This document shows positions 1 to 11,305 of a stretch of DNA of 64,000 nucleotides, piece after piece. The notes under the pieces were generated by a model, which was given only the letters and a program-made list of their open reading frames with translations, searched no databases and was not told the DNA's origin. The stretch's first letter is position 1. Each line of letters opens with the position of its first letter. Source of the stretch: Melieria omissa (Eukaryota; Arthropoda; Insecta; Diptera; Ulidiidae); the NCBI GenBank assembly GCA_963971225.1, contig OZ020269.1, positions 20,272,921 through 20,336,920 of the forward strand. The letters run 5' to 3'. A program made the translations under genes and the position numbers.

Positions 1-2519
1 TCCCTAACTTCAGCGGATCGTTTATTCAATTATTGTCTCACATTTTCAAACAAACTAAACGTGGTGTTGTTATTTTTAACAAAAACCAAATAAAGTTTCT
101 CTCAATATTTTCACAAGCACATACGACTCCATACAATAGTTATGCATGCACATATGTATATACAACTTATGTATGTATGTATGTCGTATGTAAGGTAAAT
201 ATGCGCGACTGTAACTGGCAACGGAAGCGCTTCATTTTGTGTTTTGTGGTGTTTTCTGTTATTTAACTTTTTTGTGCTCTTTGTTTACGTGCATTTCTGC
301 TGAAGCGAGTATTTGTGTTTTCTCTGTTGACAGTTGACACTCATAATTTATGCAAATATGGCGCATTCCACAGTGTGAAGCAAAAGCATACACACCATCC
401 AGTCACGCAGTAAGCGCAGCGTTGAGGTTCAAATACACACACACTCGCACATGCGTTGTATCTGTGTGTATGAGAAATGCATTTCGTATGAATTTGTGCA
501 ACTCTCAACTCCTGGACTACGGATGCAACGAAGCGTGTTGCAAGAAATGCGCACAAATTAAGCCCGCAAACGGCACAGCTGAAATTTATGATTTTCCAAG
601 TATGATTTGGGATTTAAAAGAATTTATTGCTCGCTTTATTGCAGAAAGCTATACTCATCGAGTAATGGCTTGCGTGCGTATGTGTGTGGACAGAGTCATA
701 AAAGTGCCCTTCCCCTCGGGGCGGTGTAATGTTTATGCAACACGCCACTTTGTTGGAAACATGTCGGCAGCACACAGACGACGCACAATCACTTTGGCAA
801 TTTGTAATGCACGCCCTGCAAGCATTTCGATTACATATCGAACTGTCACAACAAGCGCATAAAACACCAATATCAGCAACAACAATGCAAGCAGGAAGCA
901 ACGGAAGCAATGCGCAACTACGCTCTGCCGCACTTAAGGCACTCGTAGTGCAGGGGGCGCACAGGGGCCCAAGCACAGTGGGGTGCGAGCTAACCTTAAT
1001 CTAAACACTCAACGACACGCAAGCTTGCTGCTCATACATTCATTCATACATACATAGATACATTATGACATACATACGAGTATGTTTGTGTAGCACATAG
1101 AACAATGTTGACAGCTGCCGCCGACACTCGGCCGCATAATTCACTGTTCCAATTTTCAAAAAGCTTCAAACGTTTTTTGTGCAGCTTTTGTTGCTCTTAA
1201 TTTAATTTGAAACGTTATTTACATTTCATAAATTTCCAAGTACAATGCCGCCACCACCAAGCGGCATTAACTGCCACAGGACGTAGTGACATATGCGCAG
1301 GATCACAGCGGGGAAAAGGCCATGAAGCGCAATTTAATGCTGTACACGCGCCCTTTTTTGCTTTTTTATTTGCCCAAAGGCAACAACAATGTGCACTCTT
1401 GACAAACATTCAACTCTGGCAAGCCCAGTCTATGCTGCAACAACGCGTCCGCCACCCAAGAAAATAATCTAATGCAATTTGGCAATTCCCCTGGAGCGTG
1501 TTTTCAACATGTGTAATGCGCTGCTGATTGCTGATTTCATTCTGATTTTGTTCTGTTAACTAGCAGCGAACGTGCCTCACGCTCTGCCTGCCGCTCCCTC
1601 ATGGCCGTTCATGCATCATTTTATGTATCGCCTTAACATTCGCCCGAACAGGCACACTTGCCCCCTCGATGCAACGTTTTGTTTACATTTGGCAATGCCT
1701 GAAAGGTGTCGCTTATCTGGCTTCGAGCCCTTCAAGTCACATCCAGCGAACATTTCGCTCCGCAACCAACAACCACCGGCGCGTTACTGTCTGATTTCGT
1801 GCAATATTTCAAACATCAAACAAAGGCTCTGATATCATCGCAACATAAGCCAAGTTTGAATTTATTGCCTTTTGCAAAGTAAACAAAAGTCAACATAAAC
1901 CGAAGCCGTCGCATCAAGCCCAGCTTTGTGCAAATAGTCGAGTGTTTTGACACGATAAACGACACAATTTGCATCCGTCGTTTGTTTATAGAGGAGTTGG
2001 CGCTCTATCGCTTCGTCCATGCGTCGTACCCGCATGCATTTGTATTTGCTTGATTTTGCTTTCCTGCTGCCTCCTCGAAACACTCACAAACAAACAAAAA
2101 ACACACTTGTTTGTAGGGTTGCTGTGTTTTCCTGGCTGTCTGATAAGGATTTATCCAAATTAAACACATAAATCTTGGGCGTAAGAAGGCTTCTTAACCG
2201 TTATTTTCATATTTCGAATTACTTAACGGCGTCTTTTTAAAAATGATTTTGGGTAATTGGTGTTTGCTTTGCCATATGTTTTTGTGTCTTGTATTTTTAT
2301 GAAAGTAAATTTTTTAATGTTGAAAAATTGCGTACAGTTCCTTAAGTCATCTGTGGGTACCCACTGAAAACCTCATGGAAAAAAGATTGTCGAGGATTCC
2401 GTTAGTTAATATCTATAATATTTTTATATTTTTGTTTGTAAGTTTGTATATTTAAGTATGTATGAGTATGTGAATAAATTTAACTTTAATGAATTAATTA
2501 TGAAACTAAAAAAATTACG
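1..2519. other. Intergenic spacer, no supported gene
   Basis: This holds CA/TG and ATGT microsatellite patches and moderately GC-rich stretches that leave chance open frames on both strands. The longest is the 170-codon plus frame at 350-862, which is Cys- and repeat-biased and overlapped by equally long antisense frames. I see no domain, splice pattern or transposon end. Confidence 0.7.
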
Positions 2520-2527
2520 ACAGTAAG

Positions 2528-2676
2528 CAGGGGCGGATTCAGAAAAATGTTTCGGGGGGTTTCAAAAAGTAAATCTTTAATATTTATAAAATGTCTTTTA
2601 ATTTGTATGTAGTTTTAAAGTCGATCCTGATATTTCGTGGGAGGTTTCAACCCCAAACCCCCTGAATCCGACACTG
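2528..2676. mobile_element. hAT-like MITE with perfect 8-bp target duplication
   Basis: The terminal inverted repeats are CAGGGGCGGATTCAG on the left and CAGTGTCGGATTCAG (reverse complement of the right end). They are flanked on both sides by the identical 8-mer acagtaag (2520-2527 and 2677-2684). A CAG-type terminus with an 8-bp duplication is the hallmark of hAT transposons. At 149 bp it is non-autonomous. The intact duplication suggests a fairly recent insertion. Confidence 0.85.
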
Positions 2677-2684
2677 ACAGTAAG

Positions 2685-4074
2685 ACAAAAATAAAAATAC
2701 AAAATTATTAAAAGGTTAAATACTAACGTTGCTTCAACTGCTTGACCAATGCAGTAATTAACATTGGACACAAACTAACAAATTGTGTTTTGATATATCT
2801 ACTTATATTTCTGGAGTCCTTTCATTGTTGACAATTCTGCTTTGAAGTCAAAAAATTACCTTATTTATACAGAACAGTGGGTGTTTTTGGCTATAAATAA
2901 AAAAACATATCTTCTGTTGACCACTTAGTTCCATCTATTCCAAAGAAAAACCACATCAATTGTTGTTCATGCTCAACTGGTCGGATATCGTTTTCATTAC
3001 ACTGATCAACAGCAAAATGGCTTTTCTTTTTACGAAAAATGTGCATGTTTTTAACATCAAAGAAAACGCCTTACAACTCCATATTTTCCGACTTTGAGAT
3101 CCAATTACAACGGAATTGTAAAATTTATAAAAATAAATGACATTGGAAAAGAAGCCGTGAGGTGTTGTAAATGCCACAAAGAGAAAACCATGTAAACCGG
3201 TTTATTGGTTTAGAAATTACAATCCCAAAACTGAAAAAAGTCAGGGAAAATCCGAAAAAGTCACACGCCCATTTTTTGCGAAAACGGAAACAAAGTTTTA
3301 AAAACGGTTTGCGGATTCGAAATCAGCGCTCCCTAATTACCCTAGAACTGATGTTAAACCCAGAAGAGCCGACCAAAAGTTGAAATTTGTTGCCCTGTGT
3401 TATTGCCGTCGTCATCGCTTTCTTTACGTTGAACTGTTGCTTAGACTATTTTTTCAGAGAAATCGAAAAACTCCAAACTGCAGCGTCGAAGTTCAAAGAC
3501 AATGTCCACTTAATCCTTAAAATTGCATTCCCTTCCTTTCATCTTTGTCTCAGAAAACACCAAATCCAATTGAAAAAAGACCAGAGACGAAAGCATTACA
3601 AATACTTCTTTCCCTTTGAGAGCCTAATTGAATTGTCACCAAAACACGGTCATGGTTATATATGAATACAATGAATATTCATTTTGAATATGATCCGGCA
3701 TTCTTTGCAACGAAAATAATAATTTGCTAACCAAAAAGAAACTAAAAATCAACAGGACGCCAACTAACTTATGACACCATCACATGGGATAACACGAAAG
3801 AAGGGCTTCAAATCAGATCAGGTGGAAAAGCCTAGTTGAAGCCCTATGCTCCGTAGAGGACTAAGTAAGAAATAAACAAAAAATATTGATAAACAACTAC
3901 TTCTACAATTCTGCCACTAATTATGTCAATAAGCGTTCTGACAATAAAACTACAACAAACTTAAAAGTGGATCCAAAGTCCAATCCAACAGAAAAGTTAA
4001 TAAGAATTTCAGTTGTTAAAAAGTTTAGTATGGATTGTTTACACAAATGTTTGCATTTTCTTTGAGCTCTGAAA
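2685..4074. other. Intergenic spacer between hAT MITE and mariner remnant
   Basis: AT-rich sequence with only short open frames. I see no transposon termini or conserved motifs. Confidence 0.65.
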
Positions 4075-4076
4075 TA

Positions 4077-4615
4077 TCAGGTGTACAAGTAGAAAACCGC
4101 CGTTTTCCACTGGGTGGTGCCACCTTTGGAAATCGGTGAGAGAATTCCGATCAGAAGCATCACATGGCAAGCTAAGATATCGGTTAACAACTCCACATCA
4201 TCTCGCTTGTTTATTCTTATTGTCCATTTTTTTGTTGGTGCGTGAAGATGTCGAAATTTGAACCGAATAAGCGTCATTTGCGGGAGATTTTGCTTTTCGC
4301 GTTTCATTCGAAAAAATCTGCAGCTGAAGCGCGTCGAATGATTGTAGCAACTTATAGTGTATCAGTGAAAGAACGTGTCGAGAATGGTTCGTGAAATTCT
4401 AAAATGGTGATTATGACGTGAAAGACAAGGATCGGCCGGGTCCCGTGAAAAAGTTTGAAGATGCAGCTTTGGAGACTCTGTTGGATGAAGATTCTTGTCA
4501 GACGCAACAAGAACTCGCGGATTCTTTGGGTGTGACTCAGCAATCCATTTCCCTTGCTATACGCAATAAAGCCTCAAATTATGAAAAAACGGCGGTTTTC
4601 TACTTGTACACCCAA
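4077..4615 (+). mobile_element. Internally deleted mariner (mauritiana-type termini)
   Basis: The ends are inverted repeats of about 28 bp beginning TCAGGTGTACAAGTAG, very close to known Mos1-type mariner ends, and are flanked by TA at 4075-4076 and 4616-4617. Inside, only the N-terminal helix-turn-helix part of a transposase remains. It starts at ATG 4248 (MSKFEPNKRHL), shows one frameshift and a stop near 4380-4400, then continues at 4418 with DRPGPVKKFEDA and QTQQELADSLGVTQQSIS. The catalytic D,D34D domain is gone and the frame runs straight into the right terminal repeat. At 539 bp against about 1.3 kb for a full mariner, it is a dead deletion derivative. Confidence 0.9.
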
Positions 4616-4618
4616 TAA
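4248..4618 (+). pseudogene. Mariner transposase remnant, HTH domain only
   Basis: The remnant covers the two helix-turn-helix units that bind the terminal repeats. Reading needs a frame change near 4380 and passes an in-frame stop just before NGDYDVKDKDRPG. Everything after about residue 110 of the usual protein, including the catalytic aspartates, is missing. Confidence 0.8.
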
Positions 4619-6795
4619 TATTAAAGAAAATTACTCCAACATATTGGACTGAAGTTTTTCTGCACGTAATTTTAAATGAGAAGAAAGGTAATGTCTTTTC
4701 TCCAGGCTTTCGACTGCATTTTAAGAATGATTGTTGGCAAACTTTTATAAATGTAAATGAAATGGCAGCAATTTTCTTTCACTGTAGATAAGATTTGAAA
4801 TTACTTCCGATATTTGTGCACATTACGAATACTTGCACACAAACGCTGATAGTACTATAAATAAAAATGCACCCGTGTCATTTTCATTCAACAACATCAG
4901 TTATCAGATCGAAACAAATTGAGTCAGAAGTTCACCTTAAATATTTATGATTCAGCGTCATATCACACATAAACGTGATATTTTATATGTATTTACAATT
5001 TCCAGCTAAATGATACGTGCAGCCATAAATAAAACGAAACTTTATTTGCCATAAAGTATACATAAATGCCGTAATCAAGACCCCACTCGCCATTTGAAAC
5101 GTTAGGCCGACATTTACAATGCATTAACACCGCCCACTCCCACCTCATATATCCTCTTTCAAATAATTGTTGTTGTTATTGTTGTTGCTATTATGGTAGC
5201 CGCCTGACTGTTGTTATTGCAAGCATTCTCTGAATGTCCACGTTATGGCAGCGTGTCCATTGTTGCACTGTCGACGCCTTGCGACGGCGGCACGCGTCTC
5301 ACTGTACGTCAAAGTGCAATGGCTGGAATTAAACCCGAAAATATAAAAGACAAAGGGTGGAGAAGGAGAAGTGAAACTGGCGCAAAGCATGTGATAAATG
5401 TGCTGGACACGCGACCGCCAACACACAAAGGCACATTTCAAAAGGCAATAACAACACATACAGACAGACAGACAGCTGGCATATGTTCGTATGCGCAGCG
5501 AGTAAAGTGATGTTGCGCACCGCCCTCCCGACAATCCGCCCGCTTTGCTGCTGAAATGTTCAAAACTCCTTGACGCCTGCAAAGTGAGCGAATGCTGAAC
5601 GCCAACGACAAAGCGAACGCCACAGCTGCTTGGGGAAAGTCTGCTGGCTGTGGTTAAATTGAATTTTGCATAAACTGAAATTTCAGAAATTTAAATTGGA
5701 TTTTCGCAAATGTTGTCCGCGTGTGTGTGTGACCCTCATGCGCACGCACTGCTCAAGCAAAAAAGCCAACGTCATCCATCATCATTCGCCACAAAAAAAT
5801 ACAAACATGAAGAAAACTTAAATGCCATTGCGACATCTGGACTGTGACGATTTCGAAGCCGGCCGGCCGCTAAGTCCGCTAAGACACAGTTTGCCACATG
5901 AAATGAATTCGGTGACTAAGCTCAAAACACGCAAAAGCTAACTGAATAAAAAAATCATCAAATTAAACTCAACAAAAATAAACAAAAATAATTAAAAAAT
6001 AAGTTAACGTCTCAGTGAATGCGCGAGACACGCAACGCCACGAATTCACATCGCAAGTGATTATAATTCAGACCAACACTTGGTGGACGCACTGACAAAG
6101 CCGCAACAGTGGGCAGGTGTGTGCGTTCATAAACTTACGTGTACGCACTTTGGCTATGTGTGAACTTAAGCATAGCGCAGCGACTTTAGATAAAATCAGT
6201 TTTTGTATGAATAAGTCGCGAATAACTTAATTTATAAAACTTTCGACTTAAAAAAAATAATTGAAGAAGAGGTGGAAAACTATATAAAAATAAAATTAAA
6301 TGAAATTAAATTATATTAAAATATATTAAAATTAATTGAGAGATCTTGGTTTGTTTCATGGATTATACCTGGTCGAGATCAGGATCTCATCCTCTCTATA
6401 GTTCCTGAAATATTGGTGCTTGCTGGAAGATAACACAGACGAAGAAGTTACAATGTGTCTACTGAAATAATATGTATAAAAGATAAACTGATTGATAATT
6501 CATTGTCTGTCACTTATATATCCTAGAAGAAGAAGAAGAAGTCATGAATAGATCTTAAATTCAAAGAGTTAAAATTTTCTGTCGTCGTATTACTTAAGTT
6601 TTATAATTTTTTGCTTTTAACTTCTCCATGAAATCTCCATGAAGTGTAGTCTGTCTGTAGGCTAACTGGATACTTGGCTCTGAATTATGTAGTAATGCCC
6701 ACTTGTTGACGTATGTATGAAGTAGACAAACTGTGTCTGTAGTATTCAAAATTAATTTGCGTTTACAGCAGCTGACTGTCGCTTTGCAGCTTGCA
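4618..6795. other. Intergenic spacer
   Basis: A GC-richer patch at about 5.1-5.9 kb carries overlapping chance frames, including a 122-codon minus frame with no recognisable domain. The rest is AT-rich. Regulatory DNA is possible in the GC-richer patch but is not shown by any motif I can name. Confidence 0.6.
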
Positions 6796-7680
6796 TTAGG
6801 TCATCCCATAAGTAATACGAACTTTAAATGAGCAAGTTGTAAAGAAGCGAATAATTCAGCACTTGTTCTTTCTCCTAACTTGTCTTATCCATTGTTATCT
6901 TTTCTCTAAATTGTTTAGAGCTCTTAACAAAATGCTGGTTAAGTTCGGAATGAACTTAAACAAAACTTACTTACTTAACTGGTCATAACAACTCGTTTCC
7001 GGGTTACAGGCTGACGCGAAACTTTTCTTCAGGCACATCTGCGACCTTCCACCGAGAATATAGTCTCCCTCTTCGTCGTCGATCTTAAACTGAAGGTAAA
7101 TTTACATTTTAACTGTCATCTGTGATGGCTAAGCCCGGTAAATAAATAAATAGACCTCGCATCTGTAGGAATCTGATTTGATAAAAGTGATAATTGCAAT
7201 CCATATTCTCACATTCAAATTTTAAAGCTTTGTGTCAGAACGAAAACTTTGAAATTCTGCTTGCTTTGACATCTCTTTGACATTTAATTATGCTTGAAGT
7301 AAACAAATAATATATCATTAAGGGATAATTTATATAGAAGTATTGCAAAATATATACATCGTGTCTGGGTATAGTAAACCCCCTATATACTGAACACCTT
7401 GATAAAGTGAACACCCAAATTTTGACATCGAGCCTCTAAATATAGAAAAAAATTTTCAAGCAAAAAACAAAAAGTGAGTTTTGAGCAAATAAAACGAGTT
7501 TTTGAACAAAAATGTTAACCTTGATATAGTGAACAACCTCAATACAAACACCACTGTATATCAAAATATCGCATAAAATCTACAAACATATCTTTTGTAT
7601 GGCACTAAATAATAACAGTAAAAAAAGATAAATAAAAAAAAAGACAAATAAAACACCGCATTACTTATGGATTAACCTAA
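6796..7680. mobile_element. Mariner-like element with 25-30 bp terminal repeats, decayed
   Basis: The left end TTAGGTCATCCCATAAGTAA and the reverse complement of the right end TTAGGTTAATCCATAAGTAA match with a few changes over about 28 bp. TA follows the right end, and CA (mutated TA) precedes the left. I could not read any transposase, so it is a non-autonomous or heavily decayed copy. A pogo-like element sits inside it (7363-7560). Confidence 0.65.
7363..7560 (+). mobile_element. Pogo/Tigger-like short element, copy 1 (right end decayed)
   Basis: It starts GTGTCTGGGTATAGT and shares the stretch around cgagtttttgaacaaaaatg, then ccttgatatagtgaacaacc, with the copy at 24.1 kb. The right terminal repeat is degraded here. 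It lies wholly inside the 6796-7680 mariner-like element, so it is the younger insertion. Confidence 0.6.
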
Positions 7681-8959
7681 TAATTCGTACACCTCCACTG
7701 TGCTCTGCCGTTGTCGGCTCTTCTGCTATGTTTTTCTTCTCTAATTTAATTGTGTTTGCAGCGTTGTTTTACAACAACAACAACAACAGTAACCATAAAA
7801 AGTACCACTAAAAAAAACAATAAAAATGTGCCAACAACCACACAACTTGTCTGAAATTTTACTTTTAACTTTGTATTAAATAAAAAAAGTGAGATAACGT
7901 TATTGTTGCCCACATTTTTTTCCGGTCAGTGATTTTGTTTCGCTTTTCTTGTTATAGTTTTTTGTTCAACTATTTTCTGAGGGTTTTGACTTTTCCATTT
8001 TTGACTTGACTTTAGTTAATAAAATGAAATGGCGCTGTTTTTGTTTTGCCAAACCACAGTGAACCGACATGAACTAAATACACGAGTTGGACGTCAACTA
8101 TAAAATCAGCGATCAACAAACTTTGTATACTAAACACAAGCAAATTTTTTTGATGGTGATGTTAAGATTTGTGAGGTACGAGTAGTTAAATAATACATGA
8201 CATCACTTTGAGGAGTGCAGATTAGTGACTACTTGAGCTCTTAGGCTTATAACCGTTTCATACAAAACTTAACCATTCCCCAAGATAACGTTTCTGAAAC
8301 ACTGGATATCTTTTTGTTGTGGTATGTTGAGCTGCGTAAACTCGAATGTTTATTAACCAATTTGGCTGTTAATTTATGTGCAACTTTCTTTTTCTACATC
8401 ACAAGTTGAAAACTGCTGGAAGTGACTACATAGATATATACGCAAATCTTTTAAAGGCTTGTACGCCAACAACACTTGTAAAGATCACTCGGGCACACTC
8501 ATTGCTCTTTTAAATTGCACTTTAAAATTGCTTGACTGTCTCATTGATTTGGCTGTCTTTGAAATTCTATGGCAACAGCTTAGCTTACAGCAAAACGGTC
8601 AAGTAATCAGAGTAGAATGAAAATTGCTAATTAAAAGCTTGCATGTTGAAATACTGAAGCACACGTGTTGGTTGCGTAATGCATTTTCATAACCTTGACT
8701 CAGTTTTCTCCCGTCGAGCACCGAACCATCACAGCAGTCGGCTGGTTCAGTAGCAGCAAATTACAAGCGTTGATTCACCATTCATTTTATTGTAATAAAT
8801 AGGCGTAAAAAATTAGCGGCTAAGTGAATACTTTAACAAAATGTTACATAATTAGAAAATATATTTTGATAATATTAAGTTAAATGAGTTAAATTAACAA
8901 CAACAACTACCAAAAATCTAACCGTTATTAGCAAAATGCTGGTCACAACTGACCGAACC

Positions 8960-9112
8960 TTAGCAACTAAGCCTTCGTCAAATTTACTAACACCTGACAA
9001 AGATTCATGTTAAGTAAGATTCAGTAAGAACCCTAGAAGCTAAGCTTTCGTCAAGTCATCAAACACCTGTTGAAGATTCACTTTAAGCTTCAGTAAGAGT
9101 TAACAGAACGTT
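8960..9112. repeat. Degenerate tandem duplication, unit about 70 bp
   Basis: Two diverged units share the order aagc(c/t)ttcgtcaa, then acacctg, then aagattca, then ttcagtaaga. The flanks are ordinary AT-rich spacer. Confidence 0.6.
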
Positions 9113-9986
9113 CTCTATAAATCGAAATTCTCCCTACAATAGAAAAAATGTTTGCATTTGCAAATTGCATTTTATTTTTTTCTCAGTGAGGTATGAAAGT
9201 TTTATAAAAATTCTTGTCGAAACGACCCTGAATTACGTGTCACTTGTTGAAAACAACTGATTTAAAACACTTAACAGCCAACTGTTGTGCTACTGTTTTG
9301 TCAGAATGTGATTTTTTGTTGTAATTTTTTATTATTATAAAATACAAAAAGAAATAAATAAAGTGAGGAGTAGAATATGCATTGTTGTCATGGCGTCGTG
9401 TATTTGCAGTTCATCGAATAAAAACATAAAAAGTGTTTATTTTTTGTTGCTCTATTCTGCGCCGACAGAGAATAATGTCTTTCTAATTAAATTTGTTATG
9501 AAATTTATTTTTTCTGCGCTGCTTTTCATTGATGTATAACTTGTTTAGTTGACAGAGACTGTAGACTTGACATAGCGTGCACTCAATAATTGTGAATTGT
9601 AATTGTTTCATCACCGTTATTACACACATTTGTTCATATGTATACCGACTCATTCATGCCGACGAATGCGAACACAGTGTTCATGATATTGTGAGTAGTG
9701 TTTTTGTAATCGTCGAGCTAGTAAATTGGAAGTAGAAGACGTGCTCTACGTTCATTTGGCAGAACGTCAGGCAAGCGCGGCGGCGCACTTGAAAACCGTC
9801 ACTGACTGTGCCATGAGTCGGGCTAAATTTTCAGTATTAAAGCGTAAAGTGGGAATTTAGTCTTCACACTTTTGCGCTTACATTTTGTATGTTATGCATT
9901 GTTGTTGTTCCCATTTTTGATTAATGTCATGTATGAAGTAATGCATGAAGGCACATGATGTCAATGTAACAGCGCGTAATGAACAT

Positions 9987-10315
9987 GCAAAGGTGTCATT
10001 TTTATGCGATCTTGTCATATATTCGTAATAAAATTGTAAAGTTAAACTTGCACAATATTAAATTTGTATGAGAAATGGAGGAAAGTTTATGAAAATTTAA
10101 TAAAAATGTTGTAAAATTAGCTGAAACAAAAGGTGTATTTTTTATGCGATCTTGTCATATATTCATATGTCTTGTCACATGTCATATTAAAATTGAAAAG
10201 TTAAATTTTTATGAAAAATGAAAGAAAGTTTATGAAAATAAAAAATAATCAAAAATAAAAAGAAATATTGGAAGAAGTGTCTAATAAAAATATGATATAA
10301 TTAGCTGAAACATTA
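9987..10315. repeat. Tandem duplication, unit about 141 bp
   Basis: Both units begin aaaggtgt and continue ttatgcgatcttgtcatata; the second starts near 10128. Both later share gaaagtttatgaaaat and aattagctgaaaca. It lies immediately before the large pentanucleotide repeat. Confidence 0.7.
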
Positions 10316-10414
10316 CTAAAAAAATTCTAATATTTACAAATAGGTTGAAAGAAGATCATAAAAACTATTGCAACTGAGAGGAAACCATCACAAAACATTT
10401 TTTTTTTGTATTCA

Positions 10415-11305
10415 TTAATTTTGTTTTATTTTATTTTGTTTTATTTTATTTTTATTTTTATATTATTTAATTTAATTTTACTTTAAATTATTAATTTTAT
10501 TTTTATCTTATTTTATTTTGTTTTGTTTTATTAAATTTAATTTTCTTTAATTTAATTAATTTAATTTAATTTAATTTTTTTCATTTAATTTCATTTTATT
10601 TTATTTCATTTTATTTCATTTCATTTCAATTCATTTAATTTGATTTAATTTAAGTTAATTTAATTTTATTTCATTTCATTTCATTTCAATTCATTTCATT
10701 TCATTTCATTTCATTTCATTTCATTTCAATTCATTCATTTAATTTAATTTTATTTTTTTTTATTTTATTTTATTTTAATTTATTTTATTTTATTTTATTT
10801 TATTTTATTTTATTTTATTTTATTTTATTTTATTTTATTTTATTTTATTTTATTTTATTTTATTTTATTTTATTTTATTTCATTTCAATTCATTTCATTT
10901 TATTTTATTTTATTTTATTTTATTTTATTTTATTTTATTTTATTTTATTTTATTTTATTTAACTTTATTTTACTTTATTTTACTTTATTTTCTTTTACTT
11001 TATTTTATTTTATTTTTTATATATTTTTTTATTTCATTTTATTTTTTTATTTTATTGTGTTTTATTGTAAGTTTTTGTTTTGTTTTATTTTATTTAACTT
11101 TGTTTTCATATAATGTTGTATTACTTTTATGTACTTCAGTTTATTTTCATTTATTGTATTTTATTTAATTTTTCTTTTATTTAATTTTGTTTTATTGCAA
11201 TTTATTTTATGTTATTTTATTTATTTTTTATTTTATTTATTTTATTTATTTTTAGTCATATTTTTTAAGTTTTATTTCATTTCATTTGTTTTACTTATTT
11301 TAAAT
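10415..11305 (+). repeat. Long TTTTA pentanucleotide repeat with embedded TTTCA tracts
   Basis: About 0.9 kb is nearly all TTTTA/ATTTT-type units, with pure runs at about 10770-10878 and 10900-10965 and imperfect TTTAA-type units before them. A block of TTTCA units occupies about 10610-10735 with a few more near 10880-10895. The open frame at 11129-11350 is a by-product of the repeat (Phe/Tyr/Leu only) and is not a gene. Confidence 0.95.

Larger units (their letters stand above)
7681..10414. other. AT-rich spacer with two local tandem duplications
   Basis: Apart from the duplications at about 8.96-9.11 and 9.99-10.31 kb, I see no gene or element ends. No open frame reaches 60 codons, unlike the GC-richer blocks. 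Confidence 0.7.

Noticed and set aside
350..862. 170-codon plus-strand frame
   Set aside because: No domain, Cys/Arg-biased, overlapped by antisense frames over 100 codons, and built partly on CA repeats.
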